This document shows positions 14,681 through 22,145 of a DNA stretch of 28,426 bases, piece by piece. The stretch's first letter is position 1. The number at the start of each line of letters is the position of its first letter. This DNA is from an uncultured Clostridia bacterium (GTDB taxonomy: Bacteria; Bacillota; Clostridia; Christensenellales; CAG-138): assembly GCA_937915925.1 (NCBI GenBank), contig CALGGM010000207.1, positions 1 to 28,426 on the forward strand, read 5' to 3'. The notes below the pieces were generated by a model. That model was not told the origin of the DNA and ran no database searches. It saw only the letters and a list, made by a program, of their open reading frames with translations. The translations under genes and the position numbers were made by a program.

Positions 14681-16825
14681 ATGAAACGCTGTTTATCATT
14701 CTTATTGCTCGCCGCGATGCTGTTTGTCGCGTGCACCAAACCCGCCGCCGGCTCCTCCGAAGCCGCGGCTACCTCCGGAGGCGCGTCCGTCACCGCGGAG
14801 CCGATCGCGCAGTCGACCGCTTCCGCAGCAAGCGCGGAACCCGTATCGACGGAAGCGCTCACCGATCCGACCGACGCGTCGAAGGAAGCGACCGGAACGT
14901 TCTCGGTCACATTGAACGACGAACCTCTGACGCCGAACGGCGCCGTGTACACGATCACCGCTGCGGGCGACTACACCCTCACCGGCGCGCTGTCCGACGG
15001 ACAGATCGTCGTGGACGCGGGCGACGACGATGAGATCAAGCTGATCCTCTCCGACGCTTCGATTGCCTGCTCGACCGGCGCGCCGATCCTCGTGAAGAAC
15101 GCGGGCAAGGTTACCGTGAAGGCGGAAAAGAACACCTACAACACCGTGACCGACCTTCGCACCGGCAGCGCCGACAGTTTGTCCGACAGCGAGGAGAACT
15201 ACGACGCGGCGATCTGGGCGGACTGTGATCTCAACCTGTCCGGCACCGGCACGCTGATCGTGACCGCGAACTTTGACAACGGCGTCAAGACCAAGGATGA
15301 TCTGAACGTCAAGAACCTGACGCTCAAGGTCACCGCCTACGGCAACGCGCTGAAGGGGAACGATTCGGTCGAGATCAAGTCCGGCGATCTGCTGCTCGTA
15401 TCGACCGCATCCGACGGCGTGAAGACGGAAAACTCCGACGTGTCCTCAAAGGGCAACCATCGCGGGACCGTCACGATCTCCGGCGGGCATGTGGATATCT
15501 ACGCCGCGTGCGACGCGATCAGCGCCGCGTACAACGTGGAGATCTCCGAGGAGGAGGAATGCGTGGTGAACCTTTTCACCGCATCCTATTCCGAGCAGTC
15601 CGACGCCTCTCAGACGGAAAAGTATCTGATCGTGCCGACCTCGCTCTATTCGGACGGCAGCCGCTACTTCGCGTATCTCTATAACGACAGCGACGCCGAC
15701 GGCGTATGGGCGGAATGCACCTATGACACGATGGTCTACAACGGACGCCGCGCCTCGTACTACGGGCTCAAGTTCCGCGTCCCGGACGGCTATACGAACA
15801 TTCTCTTTGAGATCACCGACGGCAGCACGCCCGACGGCTCGAACTACACCGCGTCGACCGGCGGCGACACGCTCAACACGTCCATGAACGCATACCTGAT
15901 CGATTCGATCTCCGGCGGCTTCATCGGCGGCGATTGGGTACAGCTTTCGAGCGGCTCGAACGGCTCGAACAAGACGACCTTCTCCTCGAAGGGCATCAAG
16001 GCGGAAAACGAGATCATCATCGACGGCGGCGCGATCACGATTCAATCGATGGACGACGGCGTCCACGCAAACACAGGCACCGCGCTGGAGGACGGCACGG
16101 TGGGCGCCGGCAACATCACCGTAAACGGCGGCACGCTTACCATCACCGCGGCGGACGACGGCATGCACGCGGACAACGCGCTGACGCTGAACGGCGGGAC
16201 CGTCACGGTCGTGCAGTCGCACGAAGGACTGGAGGCGAACATTCTCACCCAGAACGGCAGCACGGTCAGCGCCTATGCAAACGACGACGGCTTGAACGCC
16301 TGCAAGGGCAGCGCGACGCCCATGGTGATCATCAACGGCGGCTATACCGAGGTCACCACATCTTCCGGCGACACGGACGCGATCGACGCGAACGGAAACT
16401 TCCTGATGACCGGCGGCACGGTGCTCGTACGCGGCGGCTCCTCGCAGGGCGGCATGTCGGGCTCGGTCGACGTCGACGGAACCGTCACCGTCACCGGCGG
16501 CACGATCGTCGCGCTCGGCGGCATCTGCCAGATCCCGTCCGGCGACTCGGTCAACACCTACGTGTCGAGCGGCACAAGCTTCTCCGCGGGCAGCTACACG
16601 CTTGCGGACGCGCAGGGCAATACGATCTTCTCCTTCACGCTGAACGGCAGCTATTCCTCCTGCTGGATCGCAAGCGACGCGTTTAAGCTGAACGGCTCCT
16701 ATGTCCTTACGCAGGACGGCACGTCCGTGCTGGAATGGACGCAATCGTCCTCCACGGAGGGCTCCTATCAGGGCTTCGGCAACTTCGGCGGTTTCGGCGG
16801 CCACGGCGGTCACGGACGCAGATAA
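14681..16825 (+). CDS. Cthe_2159-like carbohydrate-binding beta-helix lipoprotein
   Basis: The product is 714 residues. It begins with a lipoprotein signal (MKRCLSFLLLAAMLFVAC, lipid Cys18), then an Ala/Ser/Thr-rich linker to about residue 65. The body consists of repeated short beta-strand units of the type NGGTxTITAxDDGxHAD and related GG-T-V motifs, which stack into a right-handed beta-helix. This matches the Cthe_2159 (DUF4353) family, whose founder binds acidic polysaccharide and Ca2+. The final residues are Gly/His-rich (GFGGHGGHG), a possible metal-binding tail. ATG 14681 follows GAAAGGAA; earlier in-frame starts would destroy the signal peptide. It should sit on the outer face of the membrane beside the DUF4956 protein. 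Confidence 0.85.
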   Translation: MKRCLSFLLLAAMLFVACTKPAAGSSEAAATSGGASVTAEPIAQSTASAASAEPVSTEALTDPTDASKEATGTFSVTLNDEPLTPNGAVYTITAAGDYTLTGALSDGQIVVDAGDDDEIKLILSDASIACSTGAPILVKNAGKVTVKAEKNTYNTVTDLRTGSADSLSDSEENYDAAIWADCDLNLSGTGTLIVTANFDNGVKTKDDLNVKNLTLKVTAYGNALKGNDSVEIKSGDLLLVSTASDGVKTENSDVSSKGNHRGTVTISGGHVDIYAACDAISAAYNVEISEEEECVVNLFTASYSEQSDASQTEKYLIVPTSLYSDGSRYFAYLYNDSDADGVWAECTYDTMVYNGRRASYYGLKFRVPDGYTNILFEITDGSTPDGSNYTASTGGDTLNTSMNAYLIDSISGGFIGGDWVQLSSGSNGSNKTTFSSKGIKAENEIIIDGGAITIQSMDDGVHANTGTALEDGTVGAGNITVNGGTLTITAADDGMHADNALTLNGGTVTVVQSHEGLEANILTQNGSTVSAYANDDGLNACKGSATPMVIINGGYTEVTTSSGDTDAIDANGNFLMTGGTVLVRGGSSQGGMSGSVDVDGTVTVTGGTIVALGGICQIPSGDSVNTYVSSGTSFSAGSYTLADAQGNTIFSFTLNGSYSSCWIASDAFKLNGSYVLTQDGTSVLEWTQSSSTEGSYQGFGNFGGFGGHGGHGRR

Positions 16826-16846
16826 CCCCGATTGCACATAGCGGAA

Positions 16847-16882
16847 CGATCCCGATCAATCACGGTCGGGATCGGTTTTTTA
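16847..16882 (+). terminator. Intrinsic terminator of the polyphosphate/beta-helix operon
   Basis: CGATCCCGA (16847-16855) and TCGGGATCG (16866-16874) form a 9-bp stem followed by GTTTTTTA, 21 nt after the lipoprotein stop. Confidence 0.9.
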
Positions 16883-16900
16883 TTGACGTCATACTATACT

Positions 16901-16944
16901 CTCCCTTGTCAGGGAGGGGGACCGCGCAGCGGTGGGAGGGTAGT
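16901..16944 (+). repeat. Family A-type inverted repeat, short variant
   Basis: CTCCCTTGTCAGGGAG forms a hairpin, followed by ACCGCGCAGCGGT and GGGAGGGTAG. This variant differs from the two-hairpin copies nearby. Confidence 0.65.
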
Positions 16945-16953
16945 ACATTTCGA

Positions 16954-17005
16954 CAACCCCTCAGTCACCTAACGGTGCCAGCTCCCCTTGCACAGGGGAG
17001 CCAAG
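16954..17005 (-). repeat. Family A short inverted-repeat element (reverse)
   Basis: CAACCCCTCA tag, a GTCACC/GGTGCC-type hairpin and GCTCCCCTTGCACAGGGGAGC. It lies between the two convergent operons, so neither reading frame is affected. Confidence 0.8.
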
Positions 17006-17023
17006 AGCTTTTCCAATATCTCG

Positions 17024-17056
17024 AAAAACAGGAGGATTCCATCAAGAAATCCTCCT
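17024..17056 (-). terminator. Intrinsic terminator of the two-component operon
   Basis: On the minus strand AGGAGGATT (17056-17048) pairs with AATCCTCCT (17038-17030), followed by GTTTTTC. It starts 25 nt after the histidine kinase stop. Confidence 0.8.
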
Positions 17057-17080
17057 CTTCACTCTTCTCTTTTCTCTTTC

Positions 17081-18397
17081 CTATTCCGTAAACGCCGCTT
17101 CCACAACGAGCGAGCTTCCGTCGGGCGACTCCGCGTGAATGCGGCCCCGGTGCGCTTCGGTGACCGCTTTTGCGACCGCGAGCCCAAGCCCGAACCCGCC
17201 GGTCTCCGAATTGCGCGACGCGTCGGTGCGGTAGAACCGGTCGAACAACCGGTCCGCGCTGCCCTTCTCGACGTTCTCCGCCGTGTTCTCGACGGTAAGT
17301 TTGATCTGCCGCCCGCTCTTTTTCAGCGTCAGTGCGATCGCGCCGCCCGCAGGCGTGTACTTCACGGCGTTATCCAGAAGGATCGTCACGAGCTTTCGGA
17401 TCGACGCCTCATCCCCGTTCATGGAAAGCATCGGCTGCACCGAAACCGTCATCGTCTGCGACTGCGTGCGCGCCACGGTCATAAACGGCTTCGCCTCGTC
17501 CTCCACGATCTCCGACAGCGGGAAATCGATCATGATCGGCTTTTCGCGCTCCTCCTCCATCTTGGACAGATAGATCAGATTGTTCGTCAGCGTCTTCAGT
17601 CGTTCGGTCTGCTGATGGATGTCCGCGATCCATTCGCTGTCCGGCAGTTCCTCCTCGAGCACGTCCGCGTCGGCGTTGATGATCGTGATCGGCGTTTTCA
17701 GCTCGTGTCCGGCGTCGGTGATAAAGCGCTTCTGCTTTTCATAGCTCTGCGCGATCGGACGCACGATCCGTCCGGACAGCAGGACCATCAGCACGAATAC
17801 CATCAGAAGCCCGCCGAGCGAGATCAGCACGCTGATCAAAAGGAAGCTCTTCACCGTCGCGATCTCGCGCTCGCGGTTCAAAAAGAGCCATTGCGTCTGC
17901 GCGTCCTGCCCGTCCTTAAGATACCGGTACCCGTCGGAAAAGCCCTTGTCCTTTCCGCGGTTCTGCGCCGCCTGCGCCATCCCGATCGCCGTCGCCTCGT
18001 CCACGGTCGCGACGTTCAGAAGGTCCGTGCATACCGCTTCCCCGTCCGCGTTCAGCGTCACGGAGAACCAGCGCGACTGAAACGGCAGCTCGCCCGAATA
18101 ATCGCGGCGTCCGTACTGCCGATCGTTTTTGCGCTGTCCGTCGAAGATCGGCTCCTCCGGCGGCTGTTCCCCGTCCGGCTCGGTCGAAAGCAGCGGCTTG
18201 CCGTCCGGCTCGGTCCCGTTCTGCCAATGCTTCGGAAAGCTCCCGCCGTTGTCTGCGAGAAGCATCAAAGTTTCGTCCGCCTCCTCCACCATGCTCGCGT
18301 AGTTGATCGCGTTGATGACGGCGATCAAAATCGCAAGCACGATCAAAAGCGACAGCATCGCCGCCAGCACGAATTTACGCTGCAGCTTGCGGATCAT
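17081..18397 (-). CDS. Membrane histidine kinase of an OmpR-type two-component system
   Basis: The product is 438 residues. Two membrane segments near residues 7-29 and 183-207 enclose an extracytoplasmic sensor region of about 150 residues that is rich in charged residues and matches no sensor domain I can name. The kinase core has the H box DAGHELKTP (phospho-acceptor His231), the N box DNAVKYTP (Asn343) and the glycine-rich ATP lid GGFGLGLAVAK (400-410). It should autophosphorylate and pass phosphate to the response regulator whose stop codon overlaps its start by 4 nt (ATGA). ATG 18397 has GGAGGT upstream. It lies tail-to-tail with the beta-helix lipoprotein operon, which it may control. 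Confidence 0.93.
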   Translation of the reverse strand: MIRKLQRKFVLAAMLSLLIVLAILIAVINAINYASMVEEADETLMLLADNGGSFPKHWQNGTEPDGKPLLSTEPDGEQPPEEPIFDGQRKNDRQYGRRDYSGELPFQSRWFSVTLNADGEAVCTDLLNVATVDEATAIGMAQAAQNRGKDKGFSDGYRYLKDGQDAQTQWLFLNREREIATVKSFLLISVLISLGGLLMVFVLMVLLSGRIVRPIAQSYEKQKRFITDAGHELKTPITIINADADVLEEELPDSEWIADIHQQTERLKTLTNNLIYLSKMEEEREKPIMIDFPLSEIVEDEAKPFMTVARTQSQTMTVSVQPMLSMNGDEASIRKLVTILLDNAVKYTPAGGAIALTLKKSGRQIKLTVENTAENVEKGSADRLFDRFYRTDASRNSETGGFGLGLAVAKAVTEAHRGRIHAESPDGSSLVVEAAFTE

Positions 18398-19068
18398 TCC
18401 TCTACCTCCAGATAGTACCCGACGCCCCTTTGTGCCTTGATCTTCACGTTCGCGCCGACCGCCTCGAGCTTTTTGCGCAGATACGAGATGTACACCCACA
18501 CCACGTTCTGCTCCGTTTCGCTGTCATAGCCCCAGATGCGGTCCATGAACGCGTCCGCGGAGATCAGCTTCTTCGGGTTGCGCATCAGCATTTCGAGCAT
18601 CTGATACTCCTTCCCCGCAAGCCGGAACGACGCCGCGGGGCCGGACAGCTCGTAGCTCGCCGAATCCAGCGACAGGTTCCCGACCGAAAGCTTCGCGTCT
18701 GCCTGCGTCGAATTCTGCCGCGTCATCGCACGGATGCGCGCCAGCAGTTCCTTCGTGTCAAACGGCTTCGTGAGGTAATCGTTCGCGCCCGCGTCGAGCC
18801 CTTCGACCTTGTCGTCGATCTCCGCGCGCGCGGTCAGCATCAGCACCGGCGTGCGGACGCCCTTTGCGCGCATGCGCTTCAGCACGGAAAACCCGTCGAG
18901 CTTCGGCATCATCACGTCGAGGATCACGCCGTCGTAGTTCTCGGTTTCGAGATAATCGAGCGCCTCCTCCCCGTCGTATACCGCGTCGACGGAATAGTGA
19001 TTCTTTTTTAAGATCGCCGTGACCGCCCGCGACAGCGAACGCTCATCCTCGGCAAACAGCAGTCTCAT
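18394..19068 (-). CDS. OmpR/PhoB family response regulator
   Basis: The product is 224 residues. The receiver domain has the acidic pocket (Glu7, Asp8), the phospho-acceptor Asp51 in LDVMMPKLDG, Thr79 and Lys101 in LTKPF. The C-terminal winged helix is of the OmpR type and includes the typical VWVYISYLRKKLE near its end. Phosphorylation by the neighbouring kinase should promote dimer binding to direct-repeat DNA sites. ATG 19068 is chosen for its GGAGG ribosome site 8 nt upstream; an ATG five codons earlier is possible. The gene is divergent from the glycosidase gene, and the shared intergenic region contains TTTAGG direct repeats that may be its site. Confidence 0.95.
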   Translation of the reverse strand: MRLLFAEDERSLSRAVTAILKKNHYSVDAVYDGEEALDYLETENYDGVILDVMMPKLDGFSVLKRMRAKGVRTPVLMLTARAEIDDKVEGLDAGANDYLTKPFDTKELLARIRAMTRQNSTQADAKLSVGNLSLDSASYELSGPAASFRLAGKEYQMLEMLMRNPKKLISADAFMDRIWGYDSETEQNVVWVYISYLRKKLEAVGANVKIKAQRGVGYYLEVEE

Positions 19069-19101
19069 ATGATATGCCTCCATTTTACTTATCCATAGCT
19101 T

Positions 19102-19131
19102 ATCATATATTTTCCTGAAATGCACGAAAAA
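19102..19131 (-). promoter_or_regulatory. Possible promoter of the two-component operon
   Basis: On the minus strand TTTTTC (19131-19126), an 18-nt spacer and TATGAT (19107-19102) lie about 34 nt before the response regulator start. The -35 is poor and overlaps the shared regulatory block, which fits autoregulation. Confidence 0.4.
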
Positions 19132-19157
19132 CTTTTTCTTCTTTAGGTTCGTTTAGG
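19125..19157 (+). promoter_or_regulatory. Candidate response-regulator box between two-component and glycosidase genes
   Basis: The block begins CGAAAAACTTTTTCTTCTTTA and continues with TTCGTTTAGG. TTTAGG occurs at 19142-19147 and 19152-19157, a 10-bp direct repeat. The second copy sits at the -35 position for TATCAT (19176-19181), the layout of sites where PhoB/OmpR proteins activate. It aligns with 13116-13150. Confidence 0.6.
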
Positions 19158-19175
19158 GTTTCTTCCGTAAAATGG

Positions 19176-19181
19176 TATCAT
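19176..19181 (+). promoter_or_regulatory. -10 element of the glycosidase gene
   Basis: TATCAT lies 18 nt after TTTAGG (19152-19157), which takes the place of the -35. The start codon is 21 nt further on, giving a very short leader. Confidence 0.45.
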
Positions 19182-19202
19182 CAAAGAAAAGAGGTGATCA
19201 TC

Positions 19203-20210
19203 ATGCGCATCCGAAACCGTCTGTTCGGACTTCTCTTCGGGGTCGTCCTGTTCGGATTTACCGCATATCTTCTGTTGGATACTTTTGTGATCGTCCATAA
19301 AATCGCAACGGTCGAAACGACCGCCGTTCGCGGCGACGCCGTCGTCGAGGCGGAGACCACGACCATCGAGATCGTTCCGGTCGAATCGGCGGAAACGGAG
19401 ACCGCGTCCGCCGAGGAACGCGCGGAAGCGACAGAAACGCTGTTCGTATCCTCCGAGGAACCGGCGACCGTCGAAACCGAAACGACGGAATCGACCTATC
19501 GCGACGAGAACATCACCGTGACCCTGACCGATTACCGGCTCCATGACACGACGGTACACGTCGCGGACGTCACCGTGACCTCGCCCGAATACCTCAAGAC
19601 CGCGTTCGCGCAGAGCACCTACGGGCGCAACGTCACGCAGAAGACGTCGACCATCGCAAGCTCGGTCAACGCGATCCTCGCGATCAACGGCGATTACTAC
19701 GGCGCGCAGCGCGCCGGCTACGTGATCCGAAACGGCGTCCTGTACCGCGCGACGGCGAGCAAAAACGCCGAGGACCTCGTGATCTATCGGGACGGAAGCT
19801 TCGGCATCATCAACGAATCCGAGATCACCGCGGAGGAGCTTTTGGAAAGCGGCGCATGGGACGTGCTGTCCTTCGGTCCCGCGCTCGTCGAAAACGGCGA
19901 GATCGCGGTCACCGAATCCGAGGAGGTCGGCCGCGCGATGGCGAGCAATCCGCGCACGGCGATCGGCGTCATCGGCGAGGGACATTACGTGTTCATCGTC
20001 TGCGACGGCAGGACCGACGAGAGCGCAGGGCTTTCGCTCTATGAGCTCGCGGCGTTCATGCAGTCGCTCGGCGTCACGACCGCGTACAATCTCGACGGCG
20101 GCGGCTCGTCCTCGATGGTCTTTTTAGGGAACGTCGTCAACGTCCCCACCACCAACGGCAACAATTCCAAGGAAAGGAGCGTGAGCGACATTGTTTACAT
20201 CGGATACTGA
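19203..20210 (+). CDS. Membrane-anchored phosphodiester glycosidase (NAGPA) domain protein
   Basis: The product is 335 residues. An N-terminal membrane anchor (about 7-27) is followed by a Glu/Thr-rich linker to residue 98 and then a NAGPA domain. Family hallmarks are INGDYYG (161-167), NPRTAIG (249-255) and NLDGGGSSSM (296-305). The founding enzyme removes N-acetylglucosamine from a phosphodiester, and bacterial members are linked to exopolysaccharide or wall-polymer processing. The domain should act outside the cell. ATG 19203 has GAGGTG 6 nt upstream, while GTG 19194 is a weaker alternative. It is divergent from the two-component system and overlaps the downstream gene by 20 nt. Confidence 0.88.
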   Translation: MRIRNRLFGLLFGVVLFGFTAYLLLDTFVIVHKIATVETTAVRGDAVVEAETTTIEIVPVESAETETASAEERAEATETLFVSSEEPATVETETTESTYRDENITVTLTDYRLHDTTVHVADVTVTSPEYLKTAFAQSTYGRNVTQKTSTIASSVNAILAINGDYYGAQRAGYVIRNGVLYRATASKNAEDLVIYRDGSFGIINESEITAEELLESGAWDVLSFGPALVENGEIAVTESEEVGRAMASNPRTAIGVIGEGHYVFIVCDGRTDESAGLSLYELAAFMQSLGVTTAYNLDGGGSSSMVFLGNVVNVPTTNGNNSKERSVSDIVYIGY

Positions 20211-20610
20211 AAAGCGCGCGGCGCTGCCCCTGAAAACCGCACTCGTTTACCTCGGCGTCTCCCTGTTCTGCGCACTGTTCGGCGGCGTGTATGAAGCCTT
20301 CTCCCACGGCGTGTATTCCTACTGTATGCTGTACGCGTTCGCGTTCCCGCTCGTGCTCGGCACGGCGCCGTACCTGCTCCTTTCGTATCGGCGCGTACGC
20401 ATCCGCTCAGCGGCGGCGCAGAGCATCTGGCACGCGGGCGTAGCAACGCTCACGGTGGGAAGCATCGTCAACGGCGCACTTCAGATCTACGGCACGACCA
20501 ATCCTTTAACCGCAGTATACTGGATCCTCGGCGGCGCGATGCTGCTGCTCGCCTCGGTTCTCGTGCTCGCGGCAGGCAAAAAGCGGTTTGTCCGCGCCGC
20601 GGTACAATAG
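20191..20610 (+). CDS. Small four-helix membrane protein of unknown function
   Basis: The product is 139 residues with four hydrophobic segments (about 14-36, 42-65, 78-99 and 103-128) and a short basic C-terminus. The start is inferred to be TTG 20191, inside the 3' end of the glycosidase gene, because AAAGGAG lies 11 nt upstream and no ATG is available before the first membrane segment. The overlap implies co-translation with the glycosidase. No family was recognised. A helper for an envelope enzyme is plausible from position only. Confidence 0.7.
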   Translation: MFTSDTEKRAALPLKTALVYLGVSLFCALFGGVYEAFSHGVYSYCMLYAFAFPLVLGTAPYLLLSYRRVRIRSAAAQSIWHAGVATLTVGSIVNGALQIYGTTNPLTAVYWILGGAMLLLASVLVLAAGKKRFVRAAVQ

Positions 20611-20619
20611 CGGCACAGT

Positions 20620-20667
20620 AAAAAAGCAGGTGCGCCCGTTCCCTTTTCGGGAGCCGGTCGCGCCTGC
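20620..20667 (-). terminator. Intrinsic terminator of the SH3-repeat gene
   Basis: On the minus strand GCAGGCGCG (20667-20659) pairs with CGCACCTGC (20634-20626), one wobble pair included, around a G/C-rich inner stem. TTTTTTA follows. Confidence 0.8.
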
Positions 20668-20683
20668 ATCCAAAGGTCTTTCG

Positions 20684-21637
20684 TTATCCGATCTTGATAT
20701 AGGACTTATAGACGTAACCGGTCTTACCCTTATAATCGATCTTGATCCAGTTGCCGGATCTGCCCTTGACCGTGAAGGTCTCGCCGTTCTTCGCAGTGCC
20801 TAAAAGCTTCGAGTTCTTCGTCGCCTTCTCGCGGATATTCACATGCGTGTTGCACTTGATCGTTCCGGTCTTGCCCTCGATCGGTTCCTCCTCGTTTGAG
20901 AGCTTCACGTACTGATGGAAGACATAGCCCTCTTCGCCGTCGTAATCGATCTTGTACCAGTTGCCGGATTTGCCGAGCACCTCATAGGTCGAGCCCTTGT
21001 CCGCCGTGCCGATGATCTTTGAATTGCTGGACGCCTTCTCGCGGACGTTGACCTTGGTCTTGCAGTTCACGATCGTGGCGATCTTGCCGCTCACCGGCGT
21101 ATCTTCGCCTTCCTTGACAAGCTTCACGTACGTCTTGAACACGTAGCCCGTTCCGCCGTCGTACTCGATCTTGATCCAGTTGCCCGCAGTCGCCAATGCC
21201 TTAAAGGTCTTTCCCTTCTTTGCGGTGCCTAAAAGCTTCGATTTCGACGACGCCTTTTCGCGAACGTTGACCGCCGTATTGCAGTTGACGATCTTCGCAA
21301 GCTTGCCCTCGATGCTCGTTTCCGAAGGCTCGCCCTCGATGCGGATATACGTCTTGTATACATACCCGTCCTTGCCGTCGTAGTCGATCTTGACCCAGCT
21401 GCCGAACGTGCCGAGCACGTCGTAAACGGAACCCTTGTCCGCCGTGCCCAAGAGCTTCGACTTCGAGGAAGCCTTCTCACGGACGTTTACCTTGGTCTTG
21501 CAGTTCACGATCGTACCCTTTTGTCCGTCCTCCCGCGTCTCCGTTTCCACGGAAGTCGCCTCATCTGCGAAGCTCGCCGCAGGCAGAGCCGTAAGCAGCA
21601 GCATCGCCGCCAAAAGTAAACCAATCGCTTTTTTCAT
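20684..21637 (-). CDS. Secreted protein with four bacterial SH3 repeats
   Basis: The product is 317 residues. A signal peptide (MKKAIGLLLAAMLLLTALPAASFA) is followed by four SH3b domains at about 41-100, 113-173, 186-246 and 258-316, a period of about 72 residues. Each carries the VNVREKAS-x-SK-x-x-G core and ends in GYVxxxYxK. SH3b domains bind cell-wall peptide stems, so this is likely a wall-associated protein; no catalytic domain is present. Each repeat has a single Cys just before the core (46, 119, 192, 262), which is unusual for this domain. The repeats are also very similar as DNA, so copy number could change by recombination. The start has AAGGAGG upstream. Confidence 0.9.
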   Translation of the reverse strand: MKKAIGLLLAAMLLLTALPAASFADEATSVETETREDGQKGTIVNCKTKVNVREKASSKSKLLGTADKGSVYDVLGTFGSWVKIDYDGKDGYVYKTYIRIEGEPSETSIEGKLAKIVNCNTAVNVREKASSKSKLLGTAKKGKTFKALATAGNWIKIEYDGGTGYVFKTYVKLVKEGEDTPVSGKIATIVNCKTKVNVREKASSNSKIIGTADKGSTYEVLGKSGNWYKIDYDGEEGYVFHQYVKLSNEEEPIEGKTGTIKCNTHVNIREKATKNSKLLGTAKNGETFTVKGRSGNWIKIDYKGKTGYVYKSYIKIG

Positions 21638-21778
21638 ACTTGCCTCCTTTTTTGCAGTTCGCCCAAAATGTTCTCTTCACTTATTAAGACGGTTAAAATT
21701 CGAAAAAGGTTGCATCCGTTTCCGAAATATTTTTCGCCCTCTTTCGATTTCCATCTTATTCCATAAATGTGTTCGTTT

Positions 21779-21807
21779 TGTCACAGAACCGTGAACGACT
21801 TGTCACA
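21779..21807 (-). promoter_or_regulatory. TGTGACAA direct repeat, candidate regulator site
   Basis: TTGTCACA occurs at 21779-21786 and again at 21800-21807, exactly 21 bp apart, or two helical turns. It lies about 150 nt upstream of the SH3-repeat gene. No clear promoter could be fixed, so the link is tentative. Confidence 0.4.
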
Positions 21808-21833
21808 AAGTTGTAAAACCTGAAAAAACGTAA

Positions 21834-21858
21834 AACGGAGATCGCGAAGATCTCCGTT
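21834..21858. repeat. AACGGAGATC hairpin, copy 1
   Basis: AACGGAGATC and GATCTCCGTT form a 10-bp stem around a 5-nt loop. The same hairpin with a one-base loop change lies at 23903-23927. No T-run follows, so it is not a standard terminator. Confidence 0.75.
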
Positions 21859-21862
21859 CCAT

Positions 21863-21907
21863 CGTGTCAAAAAACCTTTTGACAAGCTGCGCAGGCTGTT
21901 GGGAAGG
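21863..21907 (+). repeat. Family D repeat, copy 2
   Basis: CGTGTCAAAAAACCTTTTGACA is followed by GCAGGCTGTTGGGAAGGG, as in 12637-12684. The hairpin arm carries one mismatch relative to the first copy. Confidence 0.75.
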
Positions 21908-21950
21908 GTGGCAGAAGAGCTATTCTCTAAAGGGTGGTTTTCAACCAAAA

Positions 21951-22063
21951 GCCTTCCCCTTGAGGGGAAGGGGGACCGCTTGCGGTGGATGAGGCGTGCT
22001 GTTTCGCGCAAGCAACACCTCATCAGTCGCCTGTCGGCGACAGCTTCCCCTCAAGGGGAAGCC
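21951..22063. repeat. Large inverted repeat made of two facing family A elements
   Basis: GCCTTCCCCTTGAGGGGAAG on the left and CTTCCCCTCAAGGGGAAGCC on the right are themselves hairpins and also mirror each other. Inside lie ATGAGGCGTG and CACCTCAT tags and a central TTTCGCGC turn. It looks like a head-to-head pair of the short inverted-repeat family. Confidence 0.75.
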
Positions 22064-22145
22064 TCTTTTCTGGAAGAGCGCACTTACTCACCACTTGCGG
22101 CGGGGATATCCGTCTTTATCAGGACGTGCAGTTAGCGATCATGCT

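Larger units (their letters stand above)
21638..22145. repeat. Non-coding region with repeats between the SH3 gene and the AT-rich island
   Basis: No gene is supported in about 500 nt. It contains the SH3 gene's leader, a TTGTCACA direct repeat (21779-21807), an AACGGAGATC hairpin (21834-21858), a family D copy (21863-21907) and a large inverted repeat (21951-22063). The last 70 nt change to AT-rich composition. Confidence 0.7.

Noticed and set aside
15446..16837. Long minus-strand open frame over the beta-helix lipoprotein gene
   Set aside because: It is a compositional shadow of the repeated, GC-rich coding sequence; no ribosome site or family signature was found.
21834..21858. Standard intrinsic terminator
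   Set aside because: The stem is good but no T-run follows on either strand, and the identical hairpin recurs at 23903-23927 as a repeat.
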